The notes beneath the pieces were generated by a model, which was not told where the DNA came from, made no database searches, and worked only from the letters and a program-made list of their open reading frames with translations. A stretch of 64,000 nt of DNA, from assembly GCF_002150765.1 (NCBI RefSeq), contig NZ_MUYM01000037.1, forward strand, positions 1 through 64,000, in the 5' to 3' direction. Both the position numbers and the translations under genes were made by a program. The stretch is from Lentzea kentuckyensis. Its GTDB lineage: Bacteria; Actinomycetota; Actinomycetes; Mycobacteriales; Pseudonocardiaceae. Shown one piece after another: positions 8,529 to 16,460 of this stretch (its first letter is position 1; the number at the start of each line of letters is the position of its first letter).

Positions 8529-9362
8529 ATGGTGCGGCTGGAGGACGGGACCGAGCTCAACGTGGTGCGTGCCGGCGACCCCGAGGCGCCGGTGACGGTC
8601 GTGCTGGCGCACGGCTACGCGCTCGACCACCGCAGCTGGCACAAGGTCGTGGAGCAGCTCTCGGCCGACTTCCAGGTCGTCTCCTACGACCACCGCGGGC
8701 ACGGCAGGTCGGCGGTGGCGACCAAGGAGACCGCGACGATCGAGCAGCTCGGTGAGGACCTGGGGGAGCTGATCGAGCGCGCCGTGCCGCAGGGGCAGGT
8801 CGTGGTCGTCGGGCACTCCATGGGCGGCATGGCGGCGCTGGCGATGGCGGAGCGCCGGCCGCGGCTGTTCCGGCAGCGGGTGCTGGGCAACGTGTTCGTG
8901 TCCACGGCGGCGAGCGGGATGAGCGAGACGTCGCTCGCGTGGCCCAAGGCGGTCGGCAAGCTCGTGCGGGAGCTGGAACGGGCGTTCGGGCCGATCGTGC
9001 GGGCGGTGCGGGAGAAGATCGAGCCCACGAAGACCGCCGGGCTGCGGTGGTGGCTGTTCGGCGACCAGCCCGCCGACGAGGACGTGGAGCTGACCGCGGA
9101 CATGGTGTGGGGGCACTGGCCGGAGACGGTCGCGCTGTTCCGGCCCGCGGTGGACCGCTACGACCGGGAGGCGGGGCTCACCGTCGCCAAGGAGAAGGCC
9201 GTGGTCGCCGTCGTCGGCGACGAGGACCGGCTGGTGCCGGAGACCGATGCGGTGAAGTTCGGCGGCACCTCGGTCGTGCTGGCCGACGCCGGGCACATGC
9301 TCCCGCTGGAACGCCCGGCAGAGCTGGCGAACCTGATCCGCGAGGTCGCCGCCAAGGCATAG
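8529..9362 (+). CDS. Alpha/beta hydrolase
   Basis: 277-residue alpha/beta hydrolase fold enzyme. The oxyanion-hole motif is LAHGYALDHRSW, the nucleophile elbow is VGHSMGGMA, the acid is probably the Asp in VVGDEDRLVP and the catalytic His is in DAGHMLPLERP. No signal peptide. AAAGGGAA lies just before ATG 8529. The gene ends at a strong symmetrical hairpin (9367-9400) and has 57 bp between it and the upstream SDR, so it may have its own promoter. Esterase, lipase or haloperoxidase-like activity is possible; sequence does not decide. Confidence 0.85.
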   Translation: MVRLEDGTELNVVRAGDPEAPVTVVLAHGYALDHRSWHKVVEQLSADFQVVSYDHRGHGRSAVATKETATIEQLGEDLGELIERAVPQGQVVVVGHSMGGMAALAMAERRPRLFRQRVLGNVFVSTAASGMSETSLAWPKAVGKLVRELERAFGPIVRAVREKIEPTKTAGLRWWLFGDQPADEDVELTADMVWGHWPETVALFRPAVDRYDREAGLTVAKEKAVVAVVGDEDRLVPETDAVKFGGTSVVLADAGHMLPLERPAELANLIREVAAKA

Positions 9363-9366
9363 CTGC

Positions 9367-9400
9367 CACCGTCGGATCGGGGCGACCCGATCCGACGGTG
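9367..9400. terminator. Bidirectional terminator hairpin
   Basis: A perfect 15-bp stem (9367-9381 with 9386-9400) closed by GCGA, a GNRA tetraloop. It sits between the hydrolase ending at 9362 (+) and the convergent hypothetical gene ending at 9414 (-), so it can stop both. There is no long U-run, as is common in high-GC actinobacteria. Confidence 0.8.
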
Positions 9401-9413
9401 CTGTCAGAGGATT

Positions 9414-9857
9414 TCAGCGACCGGCCGCGCTGGACCGGCGTCTTCCCGGTGGCCGGCCGAAGAGCCGCACGTGCTCGTCGACCAGCCAGTCCTTCAGCGG
9501 CGCCCACTCCGGGTGGTGGTTGAGCACCAGCAGCCGGTGCATCCACCAGTTCGGGTCGTCGTGGCGGGGGAACGCCGCGAGCCACGCGGCGCGTTCCTCG
9601 GCCGACAGGCCCCACAGGTGCGCGAGCTGGCCCTGGGCGTCGGTGTCGAGCTGGGCGGTGATCCGACCGCCCTCCGTGTGCCATTCCGCGCGCAGTTCGC
9701 GCAGCACGGCTATAGCGCGTTCGTCGCCCTCCTGGGCGGTGACGACCACTGTGTGCAGGCCCTGCGCCGCGGCTTCGGCGAGCAGGGCTCTGGCGGACGT
9801 TTCGTCGTGCGGCAGTGCGCTGTGCGCGACCCCGACTTCGTGCGGCACGAGCTCCAT
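9414..9857 (-). CDS. Hypothetical protein
   Basis: 147 residues; I do not recognise the family. ATG 9857 (MELVPHEVGVAHSALPH) is chosen because upstream in-frame sequence is AT-richer and not protein-like. The protein is cytoplasmic by composition. It has a Thr/Val/Ala strand-helix N-half (GLHTVVVTAQEGDERAIAVL), then a Trp-rich C-half with LAHLWGLSAEERAAWLAAF and HDDPNWWMHRLLVLNHHPEW, and a basic tail. A perfect CTTCAGT-N4-ACTGAAG inverted repeat (9905-9922) lies 48 bp upstream of the start, a likely operator shared with two other loci in this window. Confidence 0.6.
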   Translation of the reverse strand: MELVPHEVGVAHSALPHDETSARALLAEAAAQGLHTVVVTAQEGDERAIAVLRELRAEWHTEGGRITAQLDTDAQGQLAHLWGLSAEERAAWLAAFPRHDDPNWWMHRLLVLNHHPEWAPLKDWLVDEHVRLFGRPPGRRRSSAAGR

Positions 9858-9904
9858 GACAACGAATCTGATCACATCTGCAACCAGTTCGGTGCATTTT
9901 ATTT

Positions 9905-9922
9905 CTTCAGTGTTGACTGAAG
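9905..9922. promoter_or_regulatory. CTTCAGT-GTTG-ACTGAAG box (site A)
   Basis: A perfect 7-4-7 inverted repeat 48 bp upstream of the minus-strand hypothetical gene (start 9857). Near-identical boxes occur at 13743-13760 and 16443-16460, each just upstream of a minus-strand gene. This suggests one regulator controls all three. Confidence 0.6.
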
Positions 9923-10044
9923 AGTCATCTCTCCGCCGGTCTCGCCCGCAGTTGCCTGGACGTTGTTGTACGGCGCCCCGACGTCGACACCTCACAACGT
10001 TTTCGCACTACAAATGCGGTGAAACCAGGGGGTGAGGATGTTGT

Positions 10045-13000
10045 TCAGCAGAGTGGCCTCGGTTCGACACCGGGGAAGTAGTGCTCCCACTGACGAGTGG
10101 ACAGGTGCGCCGTCGTAGTGGCGCAGACGCGGGCGGCGGTCGATTCGACGTCGATGTCCCAGACGCGGACAGTGCGGTCCGTGCCGGTCGACACGAGGGT
10201 GTGACCGTCAGGGGCGAAGGCGACACCCCACAGGCGGTCGGTGTGCCCGCGCAACACGGCGCGCTCCGACGGCTTGGCGGGGTCGCTGATGTCCCAGACG
10301 CGCACGAGGTCGTCCGTGGTGCCCGTCACGAGCAGCTTGCCGTCGGGGGAGAAGTTCACGCGCTGCAGCGGCGGGCCGCTGTTCGGCACGGTGCCGAGCT
10401 TGCGGGGCTTGGCGGGGTCGGCCAGGTCCCAGAGCGTGGCTGTGCTGTCCGTGTTCGCGAACGCCATGACGGTGCCGTGGATGGCGACGCTCATGGCGAC
10501 GTCCCGTCCGGCCTGGCCGCCGCGCTGGATGGGACGTTCGTCGTCATCGGTGAGAATGCCGGGGTAGGCGCGGGGCCGGGCAGGGTCGCGCACGTCCCAC
10601 AACTGGAGCTCGCGGTTGCCGGCCGCGATGGCGAGCGTCCGGTCGTCCTCGGTGAACTCCATCTGCTGCACGGAGACCACGTTGGCGATGGCGGGAACGG
10701 AGAACTGGCCGACGCGGGTGGGGAAGGCCGGGTTCGTGACGTTCCAGAGCTGGATCACGCCGGTGCTCTCCGCGAAGGCGAGCAGTTTGCCGTCGTGGCT
10801 GAACCTGGCGGTGGCGATCCACCCGGTGGTGCCGGTGGGCACGTCGGCGATCCGGCGGGGCGTCGCGGGGTCGGTGGTGTCCCACAGCGCGCTGCCGGCG
10901 AGGGTGGACGAGAAGAGCACGTCGCGCTGAGGGTGCAACGCGACCGCCGTCGCCTCCGTGCCGGGCGGCAGCGGGAGGTCGCCGATCTCTTCGGGATGGC
11001 CGTCCCGGGGCCGCCACAGCTTGATGTGGCCGTCGGTGGAGACCGTCGCGAAGAACTTGCCGCGCGGGTCGTAGGCGAGTTCCCACACCGTCCAGGTGTG
11101 GCGGGGGTAGGCGAGGTCGGCCAGGTCGATCAGCCGGACGGCCGTGTCGGTGCTGGTGGAGACGAGGTAGCGGCTGTCGGAGCTGAACGCGAGCGACCAC
11201 AGGGTGTCGGTGTGGCCGGACAGCGCGGCGGCGACCCGGAGGTTCTTGGGATCGCGCAGGTCCCACAGCCGGGTGCTCTTGTCACCGCCACCGGAGGCGA
11301 GGAACCGTCCGTCGGGGGAGAAGGCGAGGGTGTGGATGGAGAAGACGTGCTCGGTGTTGGCGCTGATCATGCTGGGGTTGCGCGGGTCGGCGATGTTCCA
11401 CAGCCGGAGTTCGCCGTTGTCGGCGCCGGTGGCCATGGTGGTGCCGTCGGGGGAGAAGGCGACCGAGTCGTTGGCGAAGTCGCCGTTGCTGGGATCGATG
11501 GTGCTGAGGTTGTCGCCGGTGGCGAGGTCCCAGAGCTTGACGGTGCCGTCCCAGGACGCGGTGCCGACGATGGTGTTCGCCGCGTTGAGCGCGAGGCCGT
11601 GCACGAGGTCGGTGTGGGCCTGGATGGTGCGGACCAGAGCAGGGCGGTTGCCGCTGAGGTCCCAGAAGCGGATCGTGCGGTCCTTGCCGGCGCTGATGAG
11701 CGTGCGGGCGTCCTTGGTGAGCACGACGGCCTGCACCTGACCGTCGTGGCCGCTGGCCCGTGCCTTCTCGACGGGGTGGCGCGGGTCGCGGAGGTCGACG
11801 AGGCGGATGAACCCGTCCCAGTTCGCGGTGACCAGCAGGGTGCCGTCCGCGCTGAACGTCATGTGGTGGGTGGCGTCGTCGCCGGCGTGGATGCGGCTGA
11901 GCTCGGCGGGGTGGTGGGGGTCGGTGAGGTCCCAGAAGATCAGCGCCTTGTCGTCGCCGACGGTGGCCATGACCTTGCCGTCCGGGCGGAACGTCGCATA
12001 CGAGGTCGCATCGGTGTGGCCGTTGACCAGGGTGACCGGGGGTGCCGCGAAGGTGCTGAGCAGCGCGTCGCGGGTGGCGGGCAGGCCGGTGAGGCGGTAG
12101 GCGGCCAGGCGCAGCTGGGAGGCGAGGCCGGGGTCCTGGTTCTGCAGCAGGTTGGCCTCGGCGATGGCTTTCTGCGCGAGGGCGGAGGTCTGTTGTTCGG
12201 TGGCCTGCCGTTGCGCTCGTACGGCGAACACGGTGGCGGTGGTGGCCACGAGCAGTAGGACCGCCAGCAGCGCGACGACGCGGCGCAGGGTGGTGGTGCG
12301 GCGTTTGCTTACGGCCACGTCGTGTTCGGCGGCGGCCTTGCTGGCGTCGAGGAACGCCTTCTCCTCGGCGTTGAGCGCGCCAGGTTCGCGGTCGGCCCAG
12401 TCGGTGGCCCTGGTGAGCGGCACGCCCCGGTAGAGCGAGCCGGGGTCGCGGTCGTGCGCCTCCCAGTCGGCGGCCGCGGCGGTGAGCCGGCGGTGCACGC
12501 GCAGGTCGTCGCGTGCCTCGGCGAGCCAGTCCTTGAGGCGGGGCCAGCTGCGGATGACGGCTTCGTGGCTGATCTCGACGCTGTCGTCGTCGACGGTGAG
12601 GATGCGCGCGGCGGCGAGGTGTTCGACGACCTCGTCCGCGGCGAGTTCGGTGCGCTTGACGCGGCGTTTGGTGTCCTCGGTGCCGTCGCCGGGGGTGACG
12701 AGCCGGAGGAACACCTGGCGCGCTTGGGTGCGCTGCTGTTCGTCCAGGCTGGTGTAGGCGTGCTCGGCGGTGTTGGCGATGGCACGGGCGATGCCGCCGC
12801 TCTCGTGGTAGCTGGTGAGCGTGAGGGTGTTGCCGCGCTTGCGTTGCCACGTTTCGAGCAGTGCGTGGCTGACGTGGGGGAGGACGCCGGGTTCGCCGGT
12901 GGCGTCGGCGATCAGCCGGGCGACGAGTCCTGTCTCGAGGGCGCAGCCGACCTCGACGGCGGGCTGGGTGATGGCCTTGCGCAGTTCCTCCGTGCTCATG

Positions 13001-13698
13001 GGGCCGACCAGGACCTGGGCGTCCTCGACGGCGCGGACGAGGTCGGGGTAGCGGGCGCAGTGGCCGTAGAAGTCGGCGCGCATGCCGATGACGGTCTGGT
13101 GGCCGCGCTGGGTGAGCGCGGCGATGAACGCTTCGCGGTGGGGCAGCGAGAAGATCTCCTCGAACTGGTCGACGACCAGCAGCTTCTCGGTCCGGGGGAG
13201 TGCGGGGTGGGTGCTCGGGGTGATCAGCTCGCCGTCGCTGCGGGCGAGCAGCCCGGCCCGTAGCAGCGAGGACTTGCCTGACCCGGACGCGCCGATGACC
13301 AGCACGGTGTCGTGGTGTTCCAGCTTGCCCAGCAGCTTGCCGACGAGCCGCTCGCGTCCGAAGAAGCGGTCGGCGTCCTGTTCGGTGAACGCCTGGAGGC
13401 CGACGTAGGGGGAGTCGGAGGCGGGTTCCTCGGTCTCCTGCTCGCCGATGTCGCGCCAGCGTCGTTCCCACGTCTCCTCGTCGCCGCCGCAGGCCCGGAC
13501 GAACGCGAGCGCCACGGCGAGGCTGGGCAGCCGCTGACCGCGGGCGGCGTCGGCGAGGGTGCTGGCGGAGTAGTGGCTGAGCCGGCCGAGCTCCCGGTAG
13601 CCGGGAGAGCCGGCCTTCTCGCGGAGCTTGCGCAGGTCGAACGCGAACTGTTCGACGGGCCCGGCAAACGGGTCTAGCGGTTTTTCCGGGCGAGGCAT
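10045..13698 (-). CDS. HTH-STAND NTPase with transmembrane helix and 14 WD40 repeats
   Basis: 1217-residue multidomain signalling protein. An N-terminal XRE-like helical domain (about 15-75) is followed by a novel-STAND NTPase: YVGLQAFTEQDADRFFGRE, Walker A GASGSGKSS (136-144), Walker B LLVVDQFEEI, then a helical arm ending SHEAVIRSWPRLKDWL. One transmembrane helix (ALLAVLLLVATTATVFAV) sits near the middle, before a coiled stretch rich in Gln/Ala. The C-terminal half has 14 WD40 units by my count, enough for two seven-bladed propellers, many ending in LWDL or VWDI. STAND proteins act as ligand-triggered oligomeric switches; ligand and output are unknown here. The upstream box at 13743-13760 is a probable operator. 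Confidence 0.85.
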   Translation of the reverse strand: MPRPEKPLDPFAGPVEQFAFDLRKLREKAGSPGYRELGRLSHYSASTLADAARGQRLPSLAVALAFVRACGGDEETWERRWRDIGEQETEEPASDSPYVGLQAFTEQDADRFFGRERLVGKLLGKLEHHDTVLVIGASGSGKSSLLRAGLLARSDGELITPSTHPALPRTEKLLVVDQFEEIFSLPHREAFIAALTQRGHQTVIGMRADFYGHCARYPDLVRAVEDAQVLVGPMSTEELRKAITQPAVEVGCALETGLVARLIADATGEPGVLPHVSHALLETWQRKRGNTLTLTSYHESGGIARAIANTAEHAYTSLDEQQRTQARQVFLRLVTPGDGTEDTKRRVKRTELAADEVVEHLAAARILTVDDDSVEISHEAVIRSWPRLKDWLAEARDDLRVHRRLTAAAADWEAHDRDPGSLYRGVPLTRATDWADREPGALNAEEKAFLDASKAAAEHDVAVSKRRTTTLRRVVALLAVLLLVATTATVFAVRAQRQATEQQTSALAQKAIAEANLLQNQDPGLASQLRLAAYRLTGLPATRDALLSTFAAPPVTLVNGHTDATSYATFRPDGKVMATVGDDKALIFWDLTDPHHPAELSRIHAGDDATHHMTFSADGTLLVTANWDGFIRLVDLRDPRHPVEKARASGHDGQVQAVVLTKDARTLISAGKDRTIRFWDLSGNRPALVRTIQAHTDLVHGLALNAANTIVGTASWDGTVKLWDLATGDNLSTIDPSNGDFANDSVAFSPDGTTMATGADNGELRLWNIADPRNPSMISANTEHVFSIHTLAFSPDGRFLASGGGDKSTRLWDLRDPKNLRVAAALSGHTDTLWSLAFSSDSRYLVSTSTDTAVRLIDLADLAYPRHTWTVWELAYDPRGKFFATVSTDGHIKLWRPRDGHPEEIGDLPLPPGTEATAVALHPQRDVLFSSTLAGSALWDTTDPATPRRIADVPTGTTGWIATARFSHDGKLLAFAESTGVIQLWNVTNPAFPTRVGQFSVPAIANVVSVQQMEFTEDDRTLAIAAGNRELQLWDVRDPARPRAYPGILTDDDERPIQRGGQAGRDVAMSVAIHGTVMAFANTDSTATLWDLADPAKPRKLGTVPNSGPPLQRVNFSPDGKLLVTGTTDDLVRVWDISDPAKPSERAVLRGHTDRLWGVAFAPDGHTLVSTGTDRTVRVWDIDVESTAARVCATTTAHLSTRQWEHYFPGVEPRPLC

Positions 13699-13735
13699 GA
13701 CAGGGATTCTTCCATCCGTGTTCGGCTCGTCATGC

Positions 13736-13760
13736 TCAATAGCTTCAGTGTTGACTAAAA
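13736..13760. repeat. CTTCAGTGTTGACTAAAA box (site B), copy of site C
   Basis: 25 bp identical at 23 positions to 16436-16460. It overlaps the stop codon of the XRE regulator (13745-13747) and lies 45 bp upstream of the STAND-WD40 gene start. The core TTYAGKCAACACTGAAG (minus-strand reading) is an imperfect inverted repeat matching site A at 9905-9922. Probably an operator or conserved promoter part. Confidence 0.6.
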
Positions 13761-14467
13761 TAAATCATCAACCGGTGTTCGCCTTCTCCTAGTGCGTACA
13801 GCGTGTCGAACACCAGGAGGTGAGGGCCCCAGCGCTCGGTGCCCGTGGTGGGCGGTAGTGCCGCGGAGGAGTGGTAGCGGTCGGAGAAGGCGGCGCCGGC
13901 GGTGATGGACAGCTCGAACGCGAGCGCGGCGGCGGTGTGGTCGCCGAGGTCGGCGGCCGCCCTCAGGGAGGCGGCGCGGTGGTTCGCGATCTGGTCCCAG
14001 TCGGGGTAGTGGGCCTTGGCCTCGGGGCTGAAGGCGAAGCGCACGGTGTTCTGCTCGTCGCCGAGGCCCGAGATCGCCCGGAACTGTGTCGTGCTCGCCA
14101 GGACGTCGCCGGCTGGGCTCAGCACGCACGCCGCGGCCGGTTCGAGGGCTTCGAGCGTCTTGAGGACGGTCGGCCGCAGTGGCGGGGGACTGGGTGGCGC
14201 GCAGGTGCTGTCCGCCTTGATCAGGCGGTAGAGGTGGACGCGTTCGTCGGTGGTGAGGTCGAGTGCGTCGGCGAGGGAGGTGAGGACCTGGCCGGACGGG
14301 GAGCGGTCGGTGCCGCGTTCGAGGCGGGTGAGGTAGTCGACGCTGATGCCGGCCCGGTCGGCGAGTTCGCCCCTGCGCAGGCCGGGGGTTCTGCGGCGGT
14401 GGGTGTTCGGGGGTGTGAGCGCCTCGCGGCGGGCCCGCACGAACCTGCCCAGTGCGTTGTCGGCCAT
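13745..14467 (-). CDS. XRE-family regulator with MmyB-like ligand-binding domain
   Basis: 240-residue transcription factor. The N-terminal HTH_31/XRE domain (about 5-75) contains RRTPGLRRGELADRAGISVDYLTRLERG; the C-terminal MmyB-like domain (about 95-235) contains AAACVLSPAGDVLAST, HYPDWDQIANHRAASLRAAA and HLLVFDTLYALGEGEHRLMIYF. Members of this family bind small hydrophobic ligands and commonly repress a divergent oxidoreductase gene. Here the divergent aldo/keto reductase starts 70 bp away, a plausible target. The stop codon lies inside the repeated CTTCAGTGTTG box. Confidence 0.88.
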   Translation of the reverse strand: MADNALGRFVRARREALTPPNTHRRRTPGLRRGELADRAGISVDYLTRLERGTDRSPSGQVLTSLADALDLTTDERVHLYRLIKADSTCAPPSPPPLRPTVLKTLEALEPAAACVLSPAGDVLASTTQFRAISGLGDEQNTVRFAFSPEAKAHYPDWDQIANHRAASLRAAADLGDHTAAALAFELSITAGAAFSDRYHSSAALPPTTGTERWGPHLLVFDTLYALGEGEHRLMIYFSQH

Positions 14468-14536
14468 GGCGGATCAGTTTAGAGGGGCCCTGAGCCGGTC
14501 TCCCTGTGGTCGTCGGGGGCGGCGATGCTGTGGATC

Positions 14537-15472
14537 ATGCGATACCGACTGTTCGGGCGGACCGGTCTGCGGGTCTCGGAGTTGTTGCTGGGCACGATGA
14601 CGTTGCGCGTGGAGGAGGAGGCGCGGCGGGTGATCGACGTGTACGCCGAGGCGGGTGGGAACTTCCTGGACACGGCTTCGGCGTACGGGGAGAGCGAGGA
14701 GGTGCTCGGGGCGGTCCTGCGGCGGCGGGACCGGTTCGTGCTGGCGACGAAGTACACGTTGTCGCGGGACGTCCGGGATCCGAACGCGGGCGGGAACCAT
14801 CGCAAGAACCTGGTGCTGTCGCTGGAGCAGTCGCTGCGGCGGTTGCGCACGGACTACGTGGACGTGCTGTGGGTGCACTTGTGGGATCGGCACACGCCTG
14901 CGGAGGAGACGATGCGGGCGCTGGACGACGTGGTGCGGGCGGGGAAGGTGCTCTACGTCGGGGTGTCGGACGCGCCGGCGTGGTTCGTGGCGCGGGCGAA
15001 CACGCTGGCGGAGTGGCGGGGCTGGACGCCGTTCGCGGGGTTGCAGGTGCCGTACAACCTTCTTCGGCGTGACGTCGAGCGGGAGTTGTTGCCGATGGCG
15101 TCCGCGCTGGGGATGAGTGTGGCGGCGTGGTCGCCGTTGGCCGCGGGGAAGTTGTCCGGTGGGACGCGGCGGGCGGGGCAGCTCGCGCCGGAGGAGGAGC
15201 GCGTGGCGTGGGCTGTGCGGGCGGTCGCGGAGGAGTTGGGGGCGACGCCGGCTCAGGTGGCGTTGGCGTGGTTGCGTGCTTCGGGGGCGTTGCCGCTGGT
15301 GGGCGCGCGGACGCCGGAGCAGGTCGCGGACTGCCTGGGCTGGGTTGAGTTGCCGCCGGAAGCGGTCGCGCGCCTGGAGGCGGCGGCCCCGTTCGAGCGG
15401 GGCTTTCCGGCGGACTTCATCGCGGAGTGCGAGGCGAGCCCGTTCGCGTTCGGTGAGGCCGTGGTCAGGTGA
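14537..15472 (+). CDS. Aldo/keto reductase
   Basis: 311-residue NADPH-dependent aldo/keto reductase. Family marks: YRLFGRTGLRVSELLLGTM at the N-terminus, the catalytic Asp-Tyr-Lys-His set in FLDTASAYGESE, LATKYTL and DVLWVHLWD, and LVGARTPEQVADCLG for the cofactor phosphate. ATG 14537 fits the family's usual N-terminus better than ATG 14525. It is divergent from the MmyB-type regulator, which probably controls it. Its last 8 bp overlap the end of the convergent DUF5703 gene. Confidence 0.88.
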   Translation: MRYRLFGRTGLRVSELLLGTMTLRVEEEARRVIDVYAEAGGNFLDTASAYGESEEVLGAVLRRRDRFVLATKYTLSRDVRDPNAGGNHRKNLVLSLEQSLRRLRTDYVDVLWVHLWDRHTPAEETMRALDDVVRAGKVLYVGVSDAPAWFVARANTLAEWRGWTPFAGLQVPYNLLRRDVERELLPMASALGMSVAAWSPLAAGKLSGGTRRAGQLAPEEERVAWAVRAVAEELGATPAQVALAWLRASGALPLVGARTPEQVADCLGWVELPPEAVARLEAAAPFERGFPADFIAECEASPFAFGEAVVR

Positions 15473-15677
15473 TCAGGCCTGGTACCAGGGCGGGCTGGCG
15501 CTTGCGGCGCAGCCAGATCTTGCGGGAGCCGTCGCCGTAGAGCAGCGTGCGGGAGAGTTCCCAGCCAGCGAACTCGGCGTGGATGGCCAACTGCGTGGTC
15601 GCGGTGCGGCGTGAGATTCCCGGCGGCAGACGCAGCGGCCGGTACTCCCAGTCCCCGTCGATCACCCCTTCGTTCAT
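15465..15677 (-). CDS. DUF5703 family protein
   Basis: 70-residue cytoplasmic protein matching the actinobacterial DUF5703 pattern: WEYRPLRLPPGISRRTATTQL followed by AEFAGWELSRTLLYGDGSRKIWLRRK. Function unknown. Its ATG (15675-15677) overlaps the stop of the lipoprotein gene by ATGA, so the two are translationally coupled. The gene pair is conserved in actinobacteria as far as I recall, but no function follows from that. Confidence 0.75.
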   Translation of the reverse strand: MNEGVIDGDWEYRPLRLPPGISRRTATTQLAIHAEFAGWELSRTLLYGDGSRKIWLRRKRQPALVPGLIT

Positions 15678-16330
15678 GGCGAGATCACCTGTATCCCTCC
15701 GTTGTCGCCGGACGTGACCGTCACACGTCCGGTTTCCTGGTCGACGCTGACGGTGTTGGGTTGACGCACGGTGGGGAACCGGTGTTTCTCGGTCGGTTCG
15801 CCACCGGCGACGTTGAGTCCGACGACCTCGTTGCGCTCGGTGAGCGTGATCCACGCGATGTCGCGCTTGGCGTCGTAGGCGATGCCGTAGGGGGAGCCGG
15901 GCACGGGGTAGCGCTGGCGCATGATCAGCGGGTTGATCGAGAAGGCGATGAACTCCCCGCCGCGGGTGTCGACGACGAGCAGGCGGCCGAACCGGTCCGG
16001 CACGCCGTTGGTGGCGCCGTCGCCGGCCCTGATGCCGGTGCCTCTGGTGGAGGCGCCCTTGTCGTCGGTGGTCATCTCGAAGACGGCGCTGCGCAGGCGG
16101 TCGAGTTCGACGTTGCGGCCGTTGACCTGGAACTTCTGTGTGGTGTCGCCTTCGGTGAACGTGCCGCCGGGGGTGATGGTGCCGGGCGGTGTGGCGTTCT
16201 GGGCGGGGGAGTGGGCGGGTTTGGCCGCCTCGAGGGTTTCCGCGACCTGCAGCGGGTCTTGTGAGCTCTCGCTCTGGCCGCACGCTGCCAGCGTGGCGGT
16301 GGTCAGGAGCAGAGCAGCGAGCCGGCGCAA
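15674..16330 (-). CDS. Lipoprotein with YncE-like beta-propeller features
   Basis: 218-residue exported lipoprotein. TTG 16330 (LRRLAALLLTTATLAACG) is chosen because it directly precedes a lipobox (LAAC, Cys near residue 17) and has AAGGGA upstream. The mature part has PDRFGRLLVVDTRGGEFIAF, GSPYGIAYDAKRDIAWITLTERNEVVGLNV and PNTVSVDQETGRVTV, the repeating strand pattern of YncE/SMP-30-like propellers. It probably sits on the outer face of the membrane; its ligand is unknown. It lies downstream of box C (16443-16460) and is coupled to DUF5703. Confidence 0.72.
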   Translation of the reverse strand: MRRLAALLLTTATLAACGQSESSQDPLQVAETLEAAKPAHSPAQNATPPGTITPGGTFTEGDTTQKFQVNGRNVELDRLRSAVFEMTTDDKGASTRGTGIRAGDGATNGVPDRFGRLLVVDTRGGEFIAFSINPLIMRQRYPVPGSPYGIAYDAKRDIAWITLTERNEVVGLNVAGGEPTEKHRFPTVRQPNTVSVDQETGRVTVTSGDNGGIQVISP

Positions 16331-16435
16331 GATCGGTTCCCTTCGCGGAAGTCGTCCTCTCCAGCATCCCTGACAGGCGGTCACAGGTCACGCAGGGGTG
16401 GGGGTGAAACCTGCTCGGGTTCTTTGTCAGTAAGT

Positions 16436-16460
16436 TCGATAGCTTCAGTGTTGCCTAAAA
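16436..16460. repeat. CTTCAGTGTTGCCTAAAA box (site C), copy of site B
   Basis: 23 of 25 bases match 13736-13760. It starts immediately after the stop codon of the aldo/keto reductase at 16461 and is 106 bp upstream of the lipoprotein start at 16330. As at site B, the box sits between two minus-strand genes. Confidence 0.6.

Noticed and set aside
10081..12258. 725-codon plus-strand open frame opposite the WD40 region
   Set aside because: Mirror of the regularly repeated WD40 codons; periodic Val/Gly sequence with no start signal.
16421..16446. TTGTCAGTA followed by TAGCTT as a fourth damage-type promoter
   Set aside because: The spacer is 7 nt rather than 8, it points to the plus strand, and the first plus-strand gene downstream is over 1 kb away.
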